Virus record (IMG/VR): IMGVR_UViG_3300025785_001261
Span: 22,318 to 86,317 of that record
Reading direction: 5' to 3' (one strand)
Source: a virus
DNA length: 64,000 nucleotides
This document shows positions 15,819 to 25,180 of this stretch, one piece after another. The translations under genes and the position numbers were made by a program. The notes beneath the pieces are model-generated. The model worked only from the letters and a program-made list of their open reading frames with translations, searched no databases and was not told the DNA's origin. How positions within the stretch are numbered: position 1 is the first letter of the stretch; each line of letters begins with the position of its first letter.

Positions 15819-17100
15819 ACCATGCACCAATTTCTGGGTCTTGCCCTAGGATGTCCGCAAGAGTAAATGAATCTCCACGGATAGATTCTAATTGTAACAC
15901 ACGACGCTTGCCTCGTGCAAGAGATTCGGCAAAGGTATCAGGCCATTGCTCCTCAAATGTCGGACGACATTTGAGCTGTAGCAATATATCTTGCATAGCT
16001 CCTGAAGTTTCGGTTATTAGACTGTCTACAGTTTTGTCTAATAACTCACGTGGCAAGGCCAATGGACTTAGGATTATGTCTGGAGTAAAACTGAATACTA
16101 CCTTGGCCAGGATGTCTACGCCGAAGTCGGCGGCAAGAGACGTAATGTTGGCGACTTCAAAGAGTCCTGGTAGCGTAAGAGTAAAATCGATTCGCCATTG
16201 GCGGCGGTTCTTGGCCATGGCAACGCCTCGGGCGAAATTATCTCGCCATGCACTGTAATCAAGTCCGGTTCTGATGTATTCTCCTGTGGCTCCGGTTCCG
16301 TCGAGACTGGCACAGATTTGATAATCCCGTAGATGAGCCAAAATGTCACTATAAAGGTCACAACCCCTGTAATTAACCCGGCTAAGATTTGTGTTGTATC
16401 TAGCATAAACGCGATCTCCGTCGCCTAATTCAATAATTCTTTTCATGTATCGCCAGTGCTGTTCATACATGAGCGGCTCTCCACCTACCCAGTACACTTC
16501 TTCTACACGATGTTCTTCTACTGCTTGAGCGAATTCACGTTCAATCTGACCGTCTTGAAAAGTACTTATCTCAGATCTGATCTCGGGGCGCATCCAGTTG
16601 TTTTTTGAATCGTCCCAGTTGATCATGTCATGCTGTCGCTGTTCGGTTTCCCACGCAGAACTCAGCATGTCACCACACATGCGGCATTTGAAATTGCACA
16701 GGTTACTGAATCTATAGTCCCAGGAAATTGGCTTGACTGTGGTAAAACCTGTAGCATCTGTGGCCTGCATGGCGGACTCATAACGGTCGCCAAACATTCT
16801 GTTAAAATAACTACGATAAACATCAGTATTCAACAGTTGATTGTTGCATACATCACACTCGGGTAGAGTTTCACCGGCCATCATTCTACGACGAACACTG
16901 CGCATATGATCGCTGTTCCAATGCTCGTCTAATGTGATAGGAATATACTGCCCGGTACCTGCGGCTGTATCTATGTACTGAGCAAAATTCTGCGCAGGTT
17001 CACGCGATGCACAGCACATTCTGCGTTCGGTTTGTGGACTTAGATACGTGTGAGTCCAAGGTGCCATACACAAGGTATCAGGTTTCACTTGTTGGTCCAA
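15799..17100 (-). CDS. Radical SAM protein with N-terminal twitch-like cysteines
   Basis: A 433-residue protein. CNFKCRMC (Cys135, 139, 142) is the CxxxCxxC cluster motif, and VGGEPLM (about 205-211) is the SAM-binding GGE motif. N-terminal Cys11 (CMAPW), Cys29-Cys30 and Cys82/Cys85 (ECDVC) would hold an auxiliary iron-sulfur cluster, placed before the core rather than after it as in classical SPASM enzymes. Substrate unknown; relatives with auxiliary clusters act on peptides or sugars. It overlaps the oxygenase gene upstream by 16 bases. It is one of five related enzymes in this operon, of the CxxPW subgroup. Confidence 0.85.
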   Translation of the reverse strand: MDQQVKPDTLCMAPWTHTYLSPQTERRMCCASREPAQNFAQYIDTAAGTGQYIPITLDEHWNSDHMRSVRRRMMAGETLPECDVCNNQLLNTDVYRSYFNRMFGDRYESAMQATDATGFTTVKPISWDYRFSNLCNFKCRMCGDMLSSAWETEQRQHDMINWDDSKNNWMRPEIRSEISTFQDGQIEREFAQAVEEHRVEEVYWVGGEPLMYEQHWRYMKRIIELGDGDRVYARYNTNLSRVNYRGCDLYSDILAHLRDYQICASLDGTGATGEYIRTGLDYSAWRDNFARGVAMAKNRRQWRIDFTLTLPGLFEVANITSLAADFGVDILAKVVFSFTPDIILSPLALPRELLDKTVDSLITETSGAMQDILLQLKCRPTFEEQWPDTFAESLARGKRRVLQLESIRGDSFTLADILGQDPEIGAWYESIVT

Positions 17101-17597
17101 TTGATATATAGGGTTTTTCTGTAGGACACATGGGCCACTTCGCCAATCATATGATGCAAGATCTTGTTGCTGTTGTGTAACATTATTCCATGATTTTTGC
17201 GATATTCAACAAAATATTCTGCGTCATCTTCGTAGTATTTGGTGCCCATTTCACCATGGCCCCAGGTGTCAAGATATACGATGATCACATTATGTACATT
17301 TTCAAAATCCACATGGATAGTATTTCTGTAACCAGGGTAATCTCTCCATAGTTCTATCGAAGAAGATTTTGGCACATCAAAACAGGCCAGTATGCGTTGA
17401 CGCAGTTCGGTGTTGGCCAATAACAACACATGTCGATCAGATCCAGATAACGGTGTCAGCAGTTCCGGAGCATCATCAGCTGTCTGTATACGGGTAGGTG
17501 TAAATGTATCTACTAGATCGATTATTTCCTGCAGGAGATCATCTGGAAATACATCACACAGTCTCGCCCCATTGGGGGACAAAGGTTTGATGTGCAT
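17085..17597 (-). CDS. 2OG-Fe(II) oxygenase-like (prolyl-hydroxylase-like) protein
   Basis: A 170-residue protein, short for the family. The C-terminal half shows NTIHVDFENVHNVIIVYLD (His95, Asp97), then GTKYYEDD, a later His (148 or 149) and SYRKTLYINW with Arg160. This H-x-D...H...R order and the GTxxY step fit 2-oxoglutarate/Fe(II) dioxygenases that hydroxylate peptides or small molecules. It sits between two radical SAM genes with one base to the upstream gene, so it probably works on the same product. The assignment is by motif. Confidence 0.6.
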   Translation of the reverse strand: MHIKPLSPNGARLCDVFPDDLLQEIIDLVDTFTPTRIQTADDAPELLTPLSGSDRHVLLLANTELRQRILACFDVPKSSSIELWRDYPGYRNTIHVDFENVHNVIIVYLDTWGHGEMGTKYYEDDAEYFVEYRKNHGIMLHNSNKILHHMIGEVAHVSYRKTLYINWTNK

Positions 17598-17598
17598 G

Positions 17599-18816
17599 TT
17601 AATCTGGTCCCATATAATTGATCATGTGAGCGAATTCTGGTTCCACCTTACAGAGATTTTGACCACGTCGGCGATCCAGATTGGCCATTTCTCTACGCAT
17701 GTTGAAACCGTCTAGACTGACACCGCCCAGCATGAAATCAATGATGCGATCAAATTCCTTACGGTCCTGCGGATTGACCCGAGCCAGGCGCAGACGTTGT
17801 GCGATTGTATACTTGGCCGATTCTGGCAAGGTGCTGATACTAAAGTAATAGGCTTCATGCATCATGTTCCAGTAGACAAAATCAAACTGTTGTTGCTCAA
17901 TCCAGTGACTTAATTCTTCAAGATAGCATACATTAAATACATTCACCGTGGCACATACCTGTAGTTGTATGTTGTCACAACGTCTGCGCATGTCTTGGAA
18001 ACGTTCAATGTTGGCACACACTTCGGTCCATTGAGCATTGCTACGTTGGTATTCAAATCTAGCACCCACATCGTCGATGCTGAAAGCTATTTCCACTGTT
18101 TTAAAATAGCGCCAAATTTCTTCAGCTTGCTCAGGCCATTGTGTGCCATTGGTGTTGTAATGTATTTCTATATTGTGAGCTATGCCGCGATTGATCAAGC
18201 CCTGCAACATGTCAAAGTGTTCTTGGATCATAAATGGTTCGCCACCGGTGAATTCAATGTAGCGTATTTGATCTGACACTTGATCTATTTCAGTCCAGAA
18301 TGTTTCATTTTCTCTAGGCCATGCACCGTTGCGTAACATTTGATAATGAAAACTGGTTTTCTTATCTTCACCGGGTTCCAAATTGGCCAGTTCTTCTATG
18401 GCAAATGTACTTGAGCTCCATGATCCACAGATACGACATTTTAAATTGCAGATGTTGCCCAGCTTGAGATCTAAGAACATGAGTGGTTTGGCATCTGCGG
18501 TCCATTCTGAATCGTCAATCATGTGCTTGAGTCGATCCAGGGTATGCATACGCTTCGATGTACGGCCACTACGTTCTTCACGCCAGCATTTTCTACAGGT
18601 CTGTGGCTGTTCACCGGCTAGGAACTGTTCACGTAGATGTCGCATACTGGCGCTGTCCTGTATGCTACTGAATTGTGCGGTGGCCAGATTGAATTTTTGT
18701 CCAGACTCATCTACCAGTTCATCTTCGGCCAGGCAACAAGGACGTACCGTGCCAACAGGACTGGTTTCCAAGCTGATCCATGGCAGTACGCAGAATCGAT
18801 CGTGTGGTATTTTCAT
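17599..18816 (-). CDS. Radical SAM protein with N-terminal twitch-like cysteines
   Basis: A 405-residue protein. The N-terminal module has CVLPW (Cys9), CCLAEDE (27-28) and CRKC (74, 77). The core has CNLKCRIC (Cys123, 127, 130) and TGGEPFM. It is closest in layout to the enzyme at 18813, with which it shares ATGA. As with the other copies, the auxiliary cysteines precede the SAM core. Substrate unknown. Confidence 0.87.
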   Translation of the reverse strand: MKIPHDRFCVLPWISLETSPVGTVRPCCLAEDELVDESGQKFNLATAQFSSIQDSASMRHLREQFLAGEQPQTCRKCWREERSGRTSKRMHTLDRLKHMIDDSEWTADAKPLMFLDLKLGNICNLKCRICGSWSSSTFAIEELANLEPGEDKKTSFHYQMLRNGAWPRENETFWTEIDQVSDQIRYIEFTGGEPFMIQEHFDMLQGLINRGIAHNIEIHYNTNGTQWPEQAEEIWRYFKTVEIAFSIDDVGARFEYQRSNAQWTEVCANIERFQDMRRRCDNIQLQVCATVNVFNVCYLEELSHWIEQQQFDFVYWNMMHEAYYFSISTLPESAKYTIAQRLRLARVNPQDRKEFDRIIDFMLGGVSLDGFNMRREMANLDRRRGQNLCKVEPEFAHMINYMGPD

Positions 18817-20108
18817 CGGAGCGGAACTCGTTTATCTTCAGGACGATATTGAACAATGGCCTCCAGCTCCGGAACCACACTCAACAAACTTTCACTGCGG
18901 CTCCAATCCAAATCGTTGACTGCTTGCCAAAAATTCTTCAACAAGTGACTATTGTCTTGGGCCATCATGAATTCAATCGCGCCGCGGAATCCACCTACAG
19001 CACGCTGTATGGTGTCAAGGGGTTCAAGCCATGCTATGTGTGCTTCAAATTCGGCTTTGAATTTAAGTTTTAATTCCATGGGCAACATGTCTATACGATA
19101 ACTGTCAGGACCTTGCAGTATGTTTAAATTGAAATCCTGCGCCCGGATATACCCGGATTCCACCATGTAGCGATGGAATCGGGTAAAATTCCAGATATTC
19201 ATCATGCTGAGCGTAGGACTGATCATAAAATCAATATGTGGACATTCGCGTTTCAAGTCACGTATATTCTGTTCAACTTGTGCCCAGTCGGTGCCCGAAC
19301 GTATGATGCCGGCTCGATCACCCATGTCGTCTAGGCTGGCTGCCACGCATACATTAGGAAACTGTTTCCACAGATCCAACACACTTTCCTTTTTAAATTT
19401 CAATTCAGTTAGATTGGTATTATAGATCAATCCAAGATCGGTATTGCCTTTTTCAATCAGCAGTTTTAGGATACGATTGTGTTCTTCCATGATCAAGGGT
19501 TCGCCGCCGGCGAAATATATCTGTGTTAAGTGTGGGATATGCTCCTGCATCTGTTCCCAGATATCTTCATCGTGCCGTCCGGCAAATGATACACGTGGTC
19601 GTAGTTCTTTACCCCACAGCTTGACATCATCATCATACCAACGACTGCTGAATATAGAGCCACAGCTGCGACATTTTAAATTGCAGATGTTACTAAAACG
19701 CACATCCCAATAGTGCAGACGCATGTCAGGTAAACTGCCGTCGGCACGGGTTTCGTCTACTTCAGCAATATAGTGTCCAAAGTTTTTGTTTGAATTGTTT
19801 CGCATGCTGGCAAAACCAGCGGCTTCCTGTTCATAACAGTCGCTGCATTCACGACAAGGTTTTTCTTCCAACATGTTTCTGCGCATTTCACGCATGCCTT
19901 CGGCATTCCATACTTCACGCATGGTCTGTTGTTTAAGATCACCCACTGGGTATTTGCCATTTGCCAAACAGCAAGGATAAGCGCGACCGTCGGGCCAGGC
20001 ATGCAGATGTATCCAAGGTAGTATACAAAAATGCTCTGACTCCATCAAGCGATGCTTCTGCTTGTCGTCTAGCTCATCCAGTGCTATGTAATTAGGCACT
20101 CGATCCAT
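18813..20108 (-). CDS. Radical SAM protein with N-terminal twitch-like cysteines
   Basis: About 431 residues. I place the start at the ATG at 20108, which has AGGAAA about ten bases upstream, rather than a TTG further up that would overlap the previous gene. N-terminal motifs are CILPWIHL (Cys28), YPCCLANG (46-47) and CRECSDC (85-91). The core has CNLKCRSC (142-149) and AGGEPLI. A gap of 26 bases to the upstream gene is one of the larger ones in this operon. Substrate unknown. Confidence 0.87.
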   Translation of the reverse strand: MDRVPNYIALDELDDKQKHRLMESEHFCILPWIHLHAWPDGRAYPCCLANGKYPVGDLKQQTMREVWNAEGMREMRRNMLEEKPCRECSDCYEQEAAGFASMRNNSNKNFGHYIAEVDETRADGSLPDMRLHYWDVRFSNICNLKCRSCGSIFSSRWYDDDVKLWGKELRPRVSFAGRHDEDIWEQMQEHIPHLTQIYFAGGEPLIMEEHNRILKLLIEKGNTDLGLIYNTNLTELKFKKESVLDLWKQFPNVCVAASLDDMGDRAGIIRSGTDWAQVEQNIRDLKRECPHIDFMISPTLSMMNIWNFTRFHRYMVESGYIRAQDFNLNILQGPDSYRIDMLPMELKLKFKAEFEAHIAWLEPLDTIQRAVGGFRGAIEFMMAQDNSHLLKNFWQAVNDLDWSRSESLLSVVPELEAIVQYRPEDKRVPLR

Positions 20109-20134
20109 CCAGTTGTATTTTCCTATAATCTTGC

Positions 20135-21466
20135 TCACAGTGTATGGTACCAATCTTGTAGTTGTGCGAATGTTTTGCTAAAGTTTTTTCCTCGACGCTG
20201 ATCATATTGCTTATAAAACTGCTTGAAGTCGTTGTGCAGTTTGGGCATTTCAAACGCTTCAGAATGTGGCGTCTTGACCACATCAAGATAATCAATAAGT
20301 CGTTGTACATGATTGCGTTCATGTTCGTGGATCATGTCATCGGATCCCCACTGATCCAGCCAGGCCTCTAGCTGTTGCTTGTGCCGGGTGCGTATTACAT
20401 CGGGCAAGACCAAGGCGCTTTGAAAGCTAGGGAATCTGAGTATGTTTAGAGTGAAGCTGGGAAAGTCTCGACCATATTGATGTTTCCAACGCATGAATAC
20501 TGTCAGTAGGTCGGGCAAGGTGTCCAAGCACAAGGCATTGATGGTGCACATGACGTGCAGGCCACGCAGACGATCACTGTCCATCAATTTGATCATGTTC
20601 ATGACCCAAGCACTGTAATCAAGCCCGTCTCTGATGTATTCAGCCTGGACTCCAACACTTTCCTGGCTGGTGTATAGATCCAGTTCTATCCCTTGGGTGG
20701 CAGTCAACAAGCGATCTAGATCCACGCCAGGACCTAAATTTGAGTTGATGGCTAGTCGTGTAGAACTACGCCCAGGGTTATTTTGAAACCAGTCAATCAG
20801 CTTCCAGGTATCACCACTCATGAGTGGCTCGCCACCAGTGATCCTTAGTTCTTGGAGTGTTTGATGGAGGTCTGTTTCCCACCACTTGAAAAACGCTTCA
20901 ACATAGGGATTTGTTTCGCCAAAGCGGTATAGTTGACTAGTATCGTGAGCATGAGTAAAGTGGCCACGCCCATCAGACACCAGGCCGTCATAGGCGCCGT
21001 TGGATCGTATGTCACGAACCCATGTGCTACTGAAAGCAGGGTTACAATAGCTACAAGCGAATTGGCAAGTGCGATCGAACGCGATTTCAAGCGTGCGAAG
21101 ATTGACATCTTCTTGGTGTGGTTTTTGATATGCTTCATTTAAGGCCTCCAGAGGGTAAATTCGACTTTTGTACACACGGTCACTCACAGCATCGCGACCC
21201 ATGTCTTCGATTTTCCAACAGTATTCGCAACCTTTGGGACGGTTACCCAACTGCATGTTCAATCGATCTATTTTCTTCTCTACTGTGTTGTGTATGGCAC
21301 TGGGACGGGTTTTGATTTCCTCTACGTCAATGGCATGTGCCGGTGGATGATGACAACTTGTGGTCTGACCAGATCCCAACCAGATAGTGGCATTGTACCA
21401 TTTGGCCGCGCAGAAGCTGGCACTTTTTGGGTCTAAGACCTGTTGTTTAAACTCTAAATCGTTCAC
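20135..21466 (-). CDS. Radical SAM protein, CxAKW subgroup
   Basis: About 443 residues if started at the GTG at 21466; no ATG fits without a long overlap, and the paralogue at 22504 aligns from just after this point. N-terminal motifs are CAAKW (Cys19), SCHHPPAH (Cys38) and CEYCW (80, 83). The core has CQFACSYC (134-141) followed by NPAFSSTW, and TGGEPLM. It shares these with the 22504 enzyme, a second subgroup distinct from the CxLPW enzymes. It overlaps the transferase gene upstream by 20 bases. Substrate unknown. Confidence 0.83.
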   Translation of the reverse strand: MNDLEFKQQVLDPKSASFCAAKWYNATIWLGSGQTTSCHHPPAHAIDVEEIKTRPSAIHNTVEKKIDRLNMQLGNRPKGCEYCWKIEDMGRDAVSDRVYKSRIYPLEALNEAYQKPHQEDVNLRTLEIAFDRTCQFACSYCNPAFSSTWVRDIRSNGAYDGLVSDGRGHFTHAHDTSQLYRFGETNPYVEAFFKWWETDLHQTLQELRITGGEPLMSGDTWKLIDWFQNNPGRSSTRLAINSNLGPGVDLDRLLTATQGIELDLYTSQESVGVQAEYIRDGLDYSAWVMNMIKLMDSDRLRGLHVMCTINALCLDTLPDLLTVFMRWKHQYGRDFPSFTLNILRFPSFQSALVLPDVIRTRHKQQLEAWLDQWGSDDMIHEHERNHVQRLIDYLDVVKTPHSEAFEMPKLHNDFKQFYKQYDQRRGKNFSKTFAQLQDWYHTL

Positions 21467-22520
21467 GTATAAATTTTTCAAAGCGTTGAGGAAATTCGGC
21501 ACGGACCTGTAGCCGCATGTCTGCGAGATGTTGCTTGTTGTATTTACACACATCCTCGCAGGCTGTAAGGAAACTGGCCAGATCTTGCTGACACAGATCT
21601 CGTATCACTTCGGCACATCGCACTACACGAACATGATTGTCGGCTATGTTATCAAAAGATTCATCTATCACATGTCCAAACGTGCGGAAACCCAGTTTGT
21701 GTAGATCTCTATAAAATCCACAATTGGCCACAGCAATAAATGGATGACCAATGGCTATGGGTTTCCATATTTTTTCTGTCCGGAAACTGTAAGGATATCT
21801 ATGCACTGTTTCGGTGACCACGCTGAAATATGTGTCCTGATAAGGACGAGCCTTGAGATATATTTCTCCCCAGATTCCGCGGAACAGTTGATTTTTGATC
21901 AGTCCCACCGAGACTGTGGTATCGACAGTCGAATCAAACATGTCAGGTTCATAACCGGCCGGTAAAAGCTGTATTGGGCCGTTGCCACTATCCAAATTGG
22001 TCCACAAGGCCTGATCCAGTACCGGTCTCAACAGGTCTATCATGTAGCGTCTATGATCGCGTTGTCGTCCATTCAGGAACAGGAACTTATAAGGACGATC
22101 TGTAGAATATTGATCCTGATACTGTTGCACTGCTTCCATGTTTTCCACATAGTCATACAGCTTGGGCAAAAAACTTTCATACAACAGATGCGGATACTGT
22201 GCAGGGATATCACCGCCGGTGATAACTGGAATCTGCCCTTGCTCAAGCAGATCCATCACTTTCAATCCAAATTCACAGTGAGTAATCACAGTTTCGGACC
22301 CTTCGGCTGGATTGCTAAAAACTACATCTATAGTTTTATTTCGCACAAGATCTACGATGAGATCGCGATTGGCATTGAACTGCTGTCGACCAATCACATA
22401 TACTGCGCCTGGCAAAATTTCGTGTTGCGATAAATCCCAAAATTCTGCATCAATCCAAGGTTGTATTAGATCAGATATTTCACTAAAGGTGTCTACTACC
22501 AGCTTACGATTGCCTAGCAT
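21447..22520 (-). CDS. Glycosyltransferase-like protein (GT-B-like TEK domain)
   Basis: A 357-residue protein sharing the C-terminal RTEKIWKPIAIGHPFIAV, LHKLGFRTFGHVIDESFDN set with the two + strand genes at 9119 and 10185. The middle has KFLFLNGRQRDHR, typical of this family. A role as GT-B-like transferase is inferred from the motif. It overlaps radical SAM genes at both ends (17 and 20 bases), so it is firmly part of the operon. Confidence 0.6.
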   Translation of the reverse strand: MLGNRKLVVDTFSEISDLIQPWIDAEFWDLSQHEILPGAVYVIGRQQFNANRDLIVDLVRNKTIDVVFSNPAEGSETVITHCEFGLKVMDLLEQGQIPVITGGDIPAQYPHLLYESFLPKLYDYVENMEAVQQYQDQYSTDRPYKFLFLNGRQRDHRRYMIDLLRPVLDQALWTNLDSGNGPIQLLPAGYEPDMFDSTVDTTVSVGLIKNQLFRGIWGEIYLKARPYQDTYFSVVTETVHRYPYSFRTEKIWKPIAIGHPFIAVANCGFYRDLHKLGFRTFGHVIDESFDNIADNHVRVVRCAEVIRDLCQQDLASFLTACEDVCKYNKQHLADMRLQVRAEFPQRFEKFIRERFRV

Positions 22521-23919
22521 AGTATTCGCACTCCTTCCACCAGGCAGTCATTTCTGGAAAGGTCTTTAAAAAATCTGTGCCATGTCTGCGATCGGCTTCG
22601 CTAAAGAATCTAAAAAAGTCGGCCTTGTTGCGTTGTAAGTATGCAGGCTCTAACTTTTGTCCATCACGCATCCAGGCTATGTCGCGATCCAGTCTGGCTA
22701 TCTCGTAGTCTTTGAATCCATGAAAAGGATCGTCCTCGCGTTCAATTTGACGTATCATCCAGGCCCAGAGATATTCCAACTGTTCTGCATAACTTTCAGG
22801 CAGTAGCTGTAAACTTTGCCAGGCAGGCTGACGAAGTACAGGAGTGTCAAACCAAACACGTTGATAAGTCTTGCTGTACAGTTTGCGCAGGCCTAAAATA
22901 CCAGCAAACAGGCTACTGAGATTGGTCACACTCAGATTGTTCATGGTCACAATAAAAGTAATGCTGTTGCGACCAGGAATCTCTGTTAGAAATTGATTAA
23001 CGCGATCCCATAAGAGATTAAAATCTAAACCGTGACGAATATATTCAGCCTGCGACCCCCACGAATCCAAACTTACATACTGCATAAAATGTTCGATCTT
23101 TTCACCCTCACACAGTTCTTTCACATGGCCTTTGTATTTTTGCCACGACTTTTCATCCACACTAAAATTACTAGTCACATCCAAGTGTAAGTTGGGTTTA
23201 GGGTTGGCCAACACATAGTCAAACACACGATAGGTATTCTTATCCAGCATGGGTTCGCCGCCAGTCATGCGGAAATGTTCTAGTTCTGGATACAGTTCAG
23301 GCCACCAAGACCAAAATGCATCAACGTAGGGATTGGCGTCACGACTAGGTATAGGGCGATTGCGACCAGTAAAGTGACTGGGATCATTGTGTATAGTGCC
23401 AGTAGGATATCCTCCCCACTTATCAACTTCTGCTTGCCAAGTTGAGCTAAACTGCGGACTACAGTAACTACAAGCCAAATTACAGGCGTGATTAAAATTA
23501 ACTTCAACATAACTAGGAACAACATTTTCATCTCCTGAGGAATTCATTATTGATTCAAAATTTACGGCCGCCCATGGCTCGCCCGATCTGTAGTGTCGAT
23601 CACTTAGTTTGCCATTGTCCTCCATGCTCCAGCAGTAGCTACATTCTGCAGGACGTTCTTGTTGCAACATGATCTTGCGTTGTATTTTTTTGTAGGGTGT
23701 ATTGTGCAGAATACTAGGATCGTTGGCCAGCGACTCAGTGGGTATTTCATGCAAGGGAGGATGGTAGCAACTGTTGTTGAGTCCGGTAGTTAAATGAAGG
23801 CTTACCTGTTTCCATTTGGCCAGGCACATGGCCGGACCCAACAGAGCCTGCATGTCCTCGGCACTGCTCAGAAATTTAGATTTGAAATCTGAAGTGATTT
23901 CATCACCCTTGTTTACCAT
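22504..23919 (-). CDS. Radical SAM protein, CxAKW subgroup
   Basis: A 471-residue protein. N-terminal motifs are CLAKW (Cys32), SCYHPPLH (Cys51) and CSYCW (93, 96). The core has CNLACSYC (146-153), then SPQFSSTW, and TGGEPML. Near-identical architecture to the 20135 enzyme indicates a duplication. The conserved C/H-HPPxH segment replaces the CC pair of the other subgroup. It overlaps its neighbours by 7 and 17 bases. Substrate unknown. Confidence 0.87.
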   Translation of the reverse strand: MVNKGDEITSDFKSKFLSSAEDMQALLGPAMCLAKWKQVSLHLTTGLNNSCYHPPLHEIPTESLANDPSILHNTPYKKIQRKIMLQQERPAECSYCWSMEDNGKLSDRHYRSGEPWAAVNFESIMNSSGDENVVPSYVEVNFNHACNLACSYCSPQFSSTWQAEVDKWGGYPTGTIHNDPSHFTGRNRPIPSRDANPYVDAFWSWWPELYPELEHFRMTGGEPMLDKNTYRVFDYVLANPKPNLHLDVTSNFSVDEKSWQKYKGHVKELCEGEKIEHFMQYVSLDSWGSQAEYIRHGLDFNLLWDRVNQFLTEIPGRNSITFIVTMNNLSVTNLSSLFAGILGLRKLYSKTYQRVWFDTPVLRQPAWQSLQLLPESYAEQLEYLWAWMIRQIEREDDPFHGFKDYEIARLDRDIAWMRDGQKLEPAYLQRNKADFFRFFSEADRRHGTDFLKTFPEMTAWWKECEYYARQS

Positions 23920-24848
23920 CCTTCTTGACTCCTGATCACATCAATTTCTTTGTCCATAAAATGACGGTTTTGCCAGTTACTGCGATAATGATGTTTGAAG
24001 AAGGCGCTTTCTTTCTCCAACATCATGTTGATGGGCAGACTCAGTTGTGTGGTAAGATCCTCGGCCACACGGCCAGCAAGTAGTTCTGGATTAGAATTTT
24101 CCACCGTTGTCCATAATTGAGCCAGAGTATCAAAGTCCTGCACCTGTTTGTAGTCCCAATCGGTCAGCATGGTCATGTAGGTGCCCATACGTGATCCTGC
24201 GATAGCCCAGATGCCATTGTCTACATCGCGTCCTACATTGTGCCATATGGTCAAGTGATCAAGATTGCGATGATGTACACGATCTTGGAATTCTGTTACT
24301 GTGGGGCGTGCGCCTTGATTCAAGCACATCTTCACTCCTTCACGGAAGCCAGCACGCCAGGCCTGGAAAGCAGATCCGTTAGGGTAAGTGGTACTATAAC
24401 AGTTGTACATGGCATGATAATCTGGATAGAAACAGAACTCCACATCATTGGCCGCAGAACCGTCTGTGTTTTCATGGGTACGCATGGTGGCCACGAACTC
24501 TCGGGTCCAGCATGACAGTCCGCCATTGCCGTACATGAGTCCATTGATGATGTTTCTAGCACGCCAACGAAATACAGCACGGTGCTCATGGGCACCTTTG
24601 AGTACGATACGTTGATTGAAAAAATCTTCGTCAGGAATGTTGTCACCGTCGATCAAGATGAATCGCTCAGTTGTACTCATTTCAGCTGCGGCCTTATGTG
24701 CGGCGTCTGATCCTTTGATGCCATCTACACGTCGTGCCCAGGGCACCATATTTTTGATACGCACCCAAGTTTCTTCCTTGTTGGGTTCATCATAGCTGAG
24801 GTATATGCAATCCAAATCGGCTACGTCTATTCCTGTTACTTCAATCAT
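23913..24848 (-). CDS. GT-A-like glycosyltransferase family protein
   Basis: About 311 residues. I start it at the ATG at 24848, which shares ATGA with the upstream gene. Strand IDLDCIYLSYDEPN opens a Rossmann-like region, KAAAEMSTTERF leads to ILIDGDNIPD, a DxD-type metal site, and WRARNIINGLMYGNGG follows. It is the apparently intact relative of the third repeat in the 7519 protein. Nucleotide-sugar transfer is inferred. The acceptor is unknown. Confidence 0.65.
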   Translation of the reverse strand: MIEVTGIDVADLDCIYLSYDEPNKEETWVRIKNMVPWARRVDGIKGSDAAHKAAAEMSTTERFILIDGDNIPDEDFFNQRIVLKGAHEHRAVFRWRARNIINGLMYGNGGLSCWTREFVATMRTHENTDGSAANDVEFCFYPDYHAMYNCYSTTYPNGSAFQAWRAGFREGVKMCLNQGARPTVTEFQDRVHHRNLDHLTIWHNVGRDVDNGIWAIAGSRMGTYMTMLTDWDYKQVQDFDTLAQLWTTVENSNPELLAGRVAEDLTTQLSLPINMMLEKESAFFKHHYRSNWQNRHFMDKEIDVIRSQEGW

Positions 24849-25180
24849 TGTAAACTCCATTTGATATGCGGTTCTGACTCGTTGACCATGACACAGATGT
24901 CTTGTGGGTGACAAGCTGTGCCTTTCCCATTGGGACGAAGTTTGTGTATTGTACTGGTTTTGATAAAGACCAATTTTCCTTCAACCACGCGACAGTTGGT
25001 TGGACCAGCTCTAAATATTTCTGGATCAACGTCTATGTAATTACCGGGTAAATCTTCCATACTGTAAAATAACACATCGCCCAGTTCGTTGTAGTATAAT
25101 CTATAGATAGGATCATGCACATCTGGCGGTACATATTGTGACAAGGCCAGCCAAAAATTATCATTGGTACTATTGCTCAT
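24845..25180 (-). CDS. Conserved phage protein, unknown function
   Basis: About 111 residues from the ATG at 25180 (AAGGAC upstream); a longer start is possible. It contains DPIYRLYYNELGDVLFYSM, PGNYIDVDPEIF and NCRVVEGKLVFI, a pattern known to me from uncharacterised T4-like phage proteins. It is small, beta-rich, with no membrane segment. It overlaps the neighbours by 4 and 11 bases. Confidence 0.6.
   Translation of the reverse strand: MSNSTNDNFWLALSQYVPPDVHDPIYRLYYNELGDVLFYSMEDLPGNYIDVDPEIFRAGPTNCRVVEGKLVFIKTSTIHKLRPNGKGTACHPQDICVMVNESEPHIKWSLQ

Noticed and set aside
16116-16406. Minus-strand alternate frame with a clear hydrophobic helix inside the radical SAM gene at 15799
   Set aside because: It lies wholly within a well-conserved enzyme, at a different place from the similar frames in the paralogues, and has no visible ribosome site.
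15799-23919. A pure RiPP (modified peptide) gene cluster explanation
   Set aside because: Apart from the 33-residue gene there is no precursor-like peptide with leader and core, no peptidase and no peptide-recognition domain; the transferase genes favour sugar chemistry.
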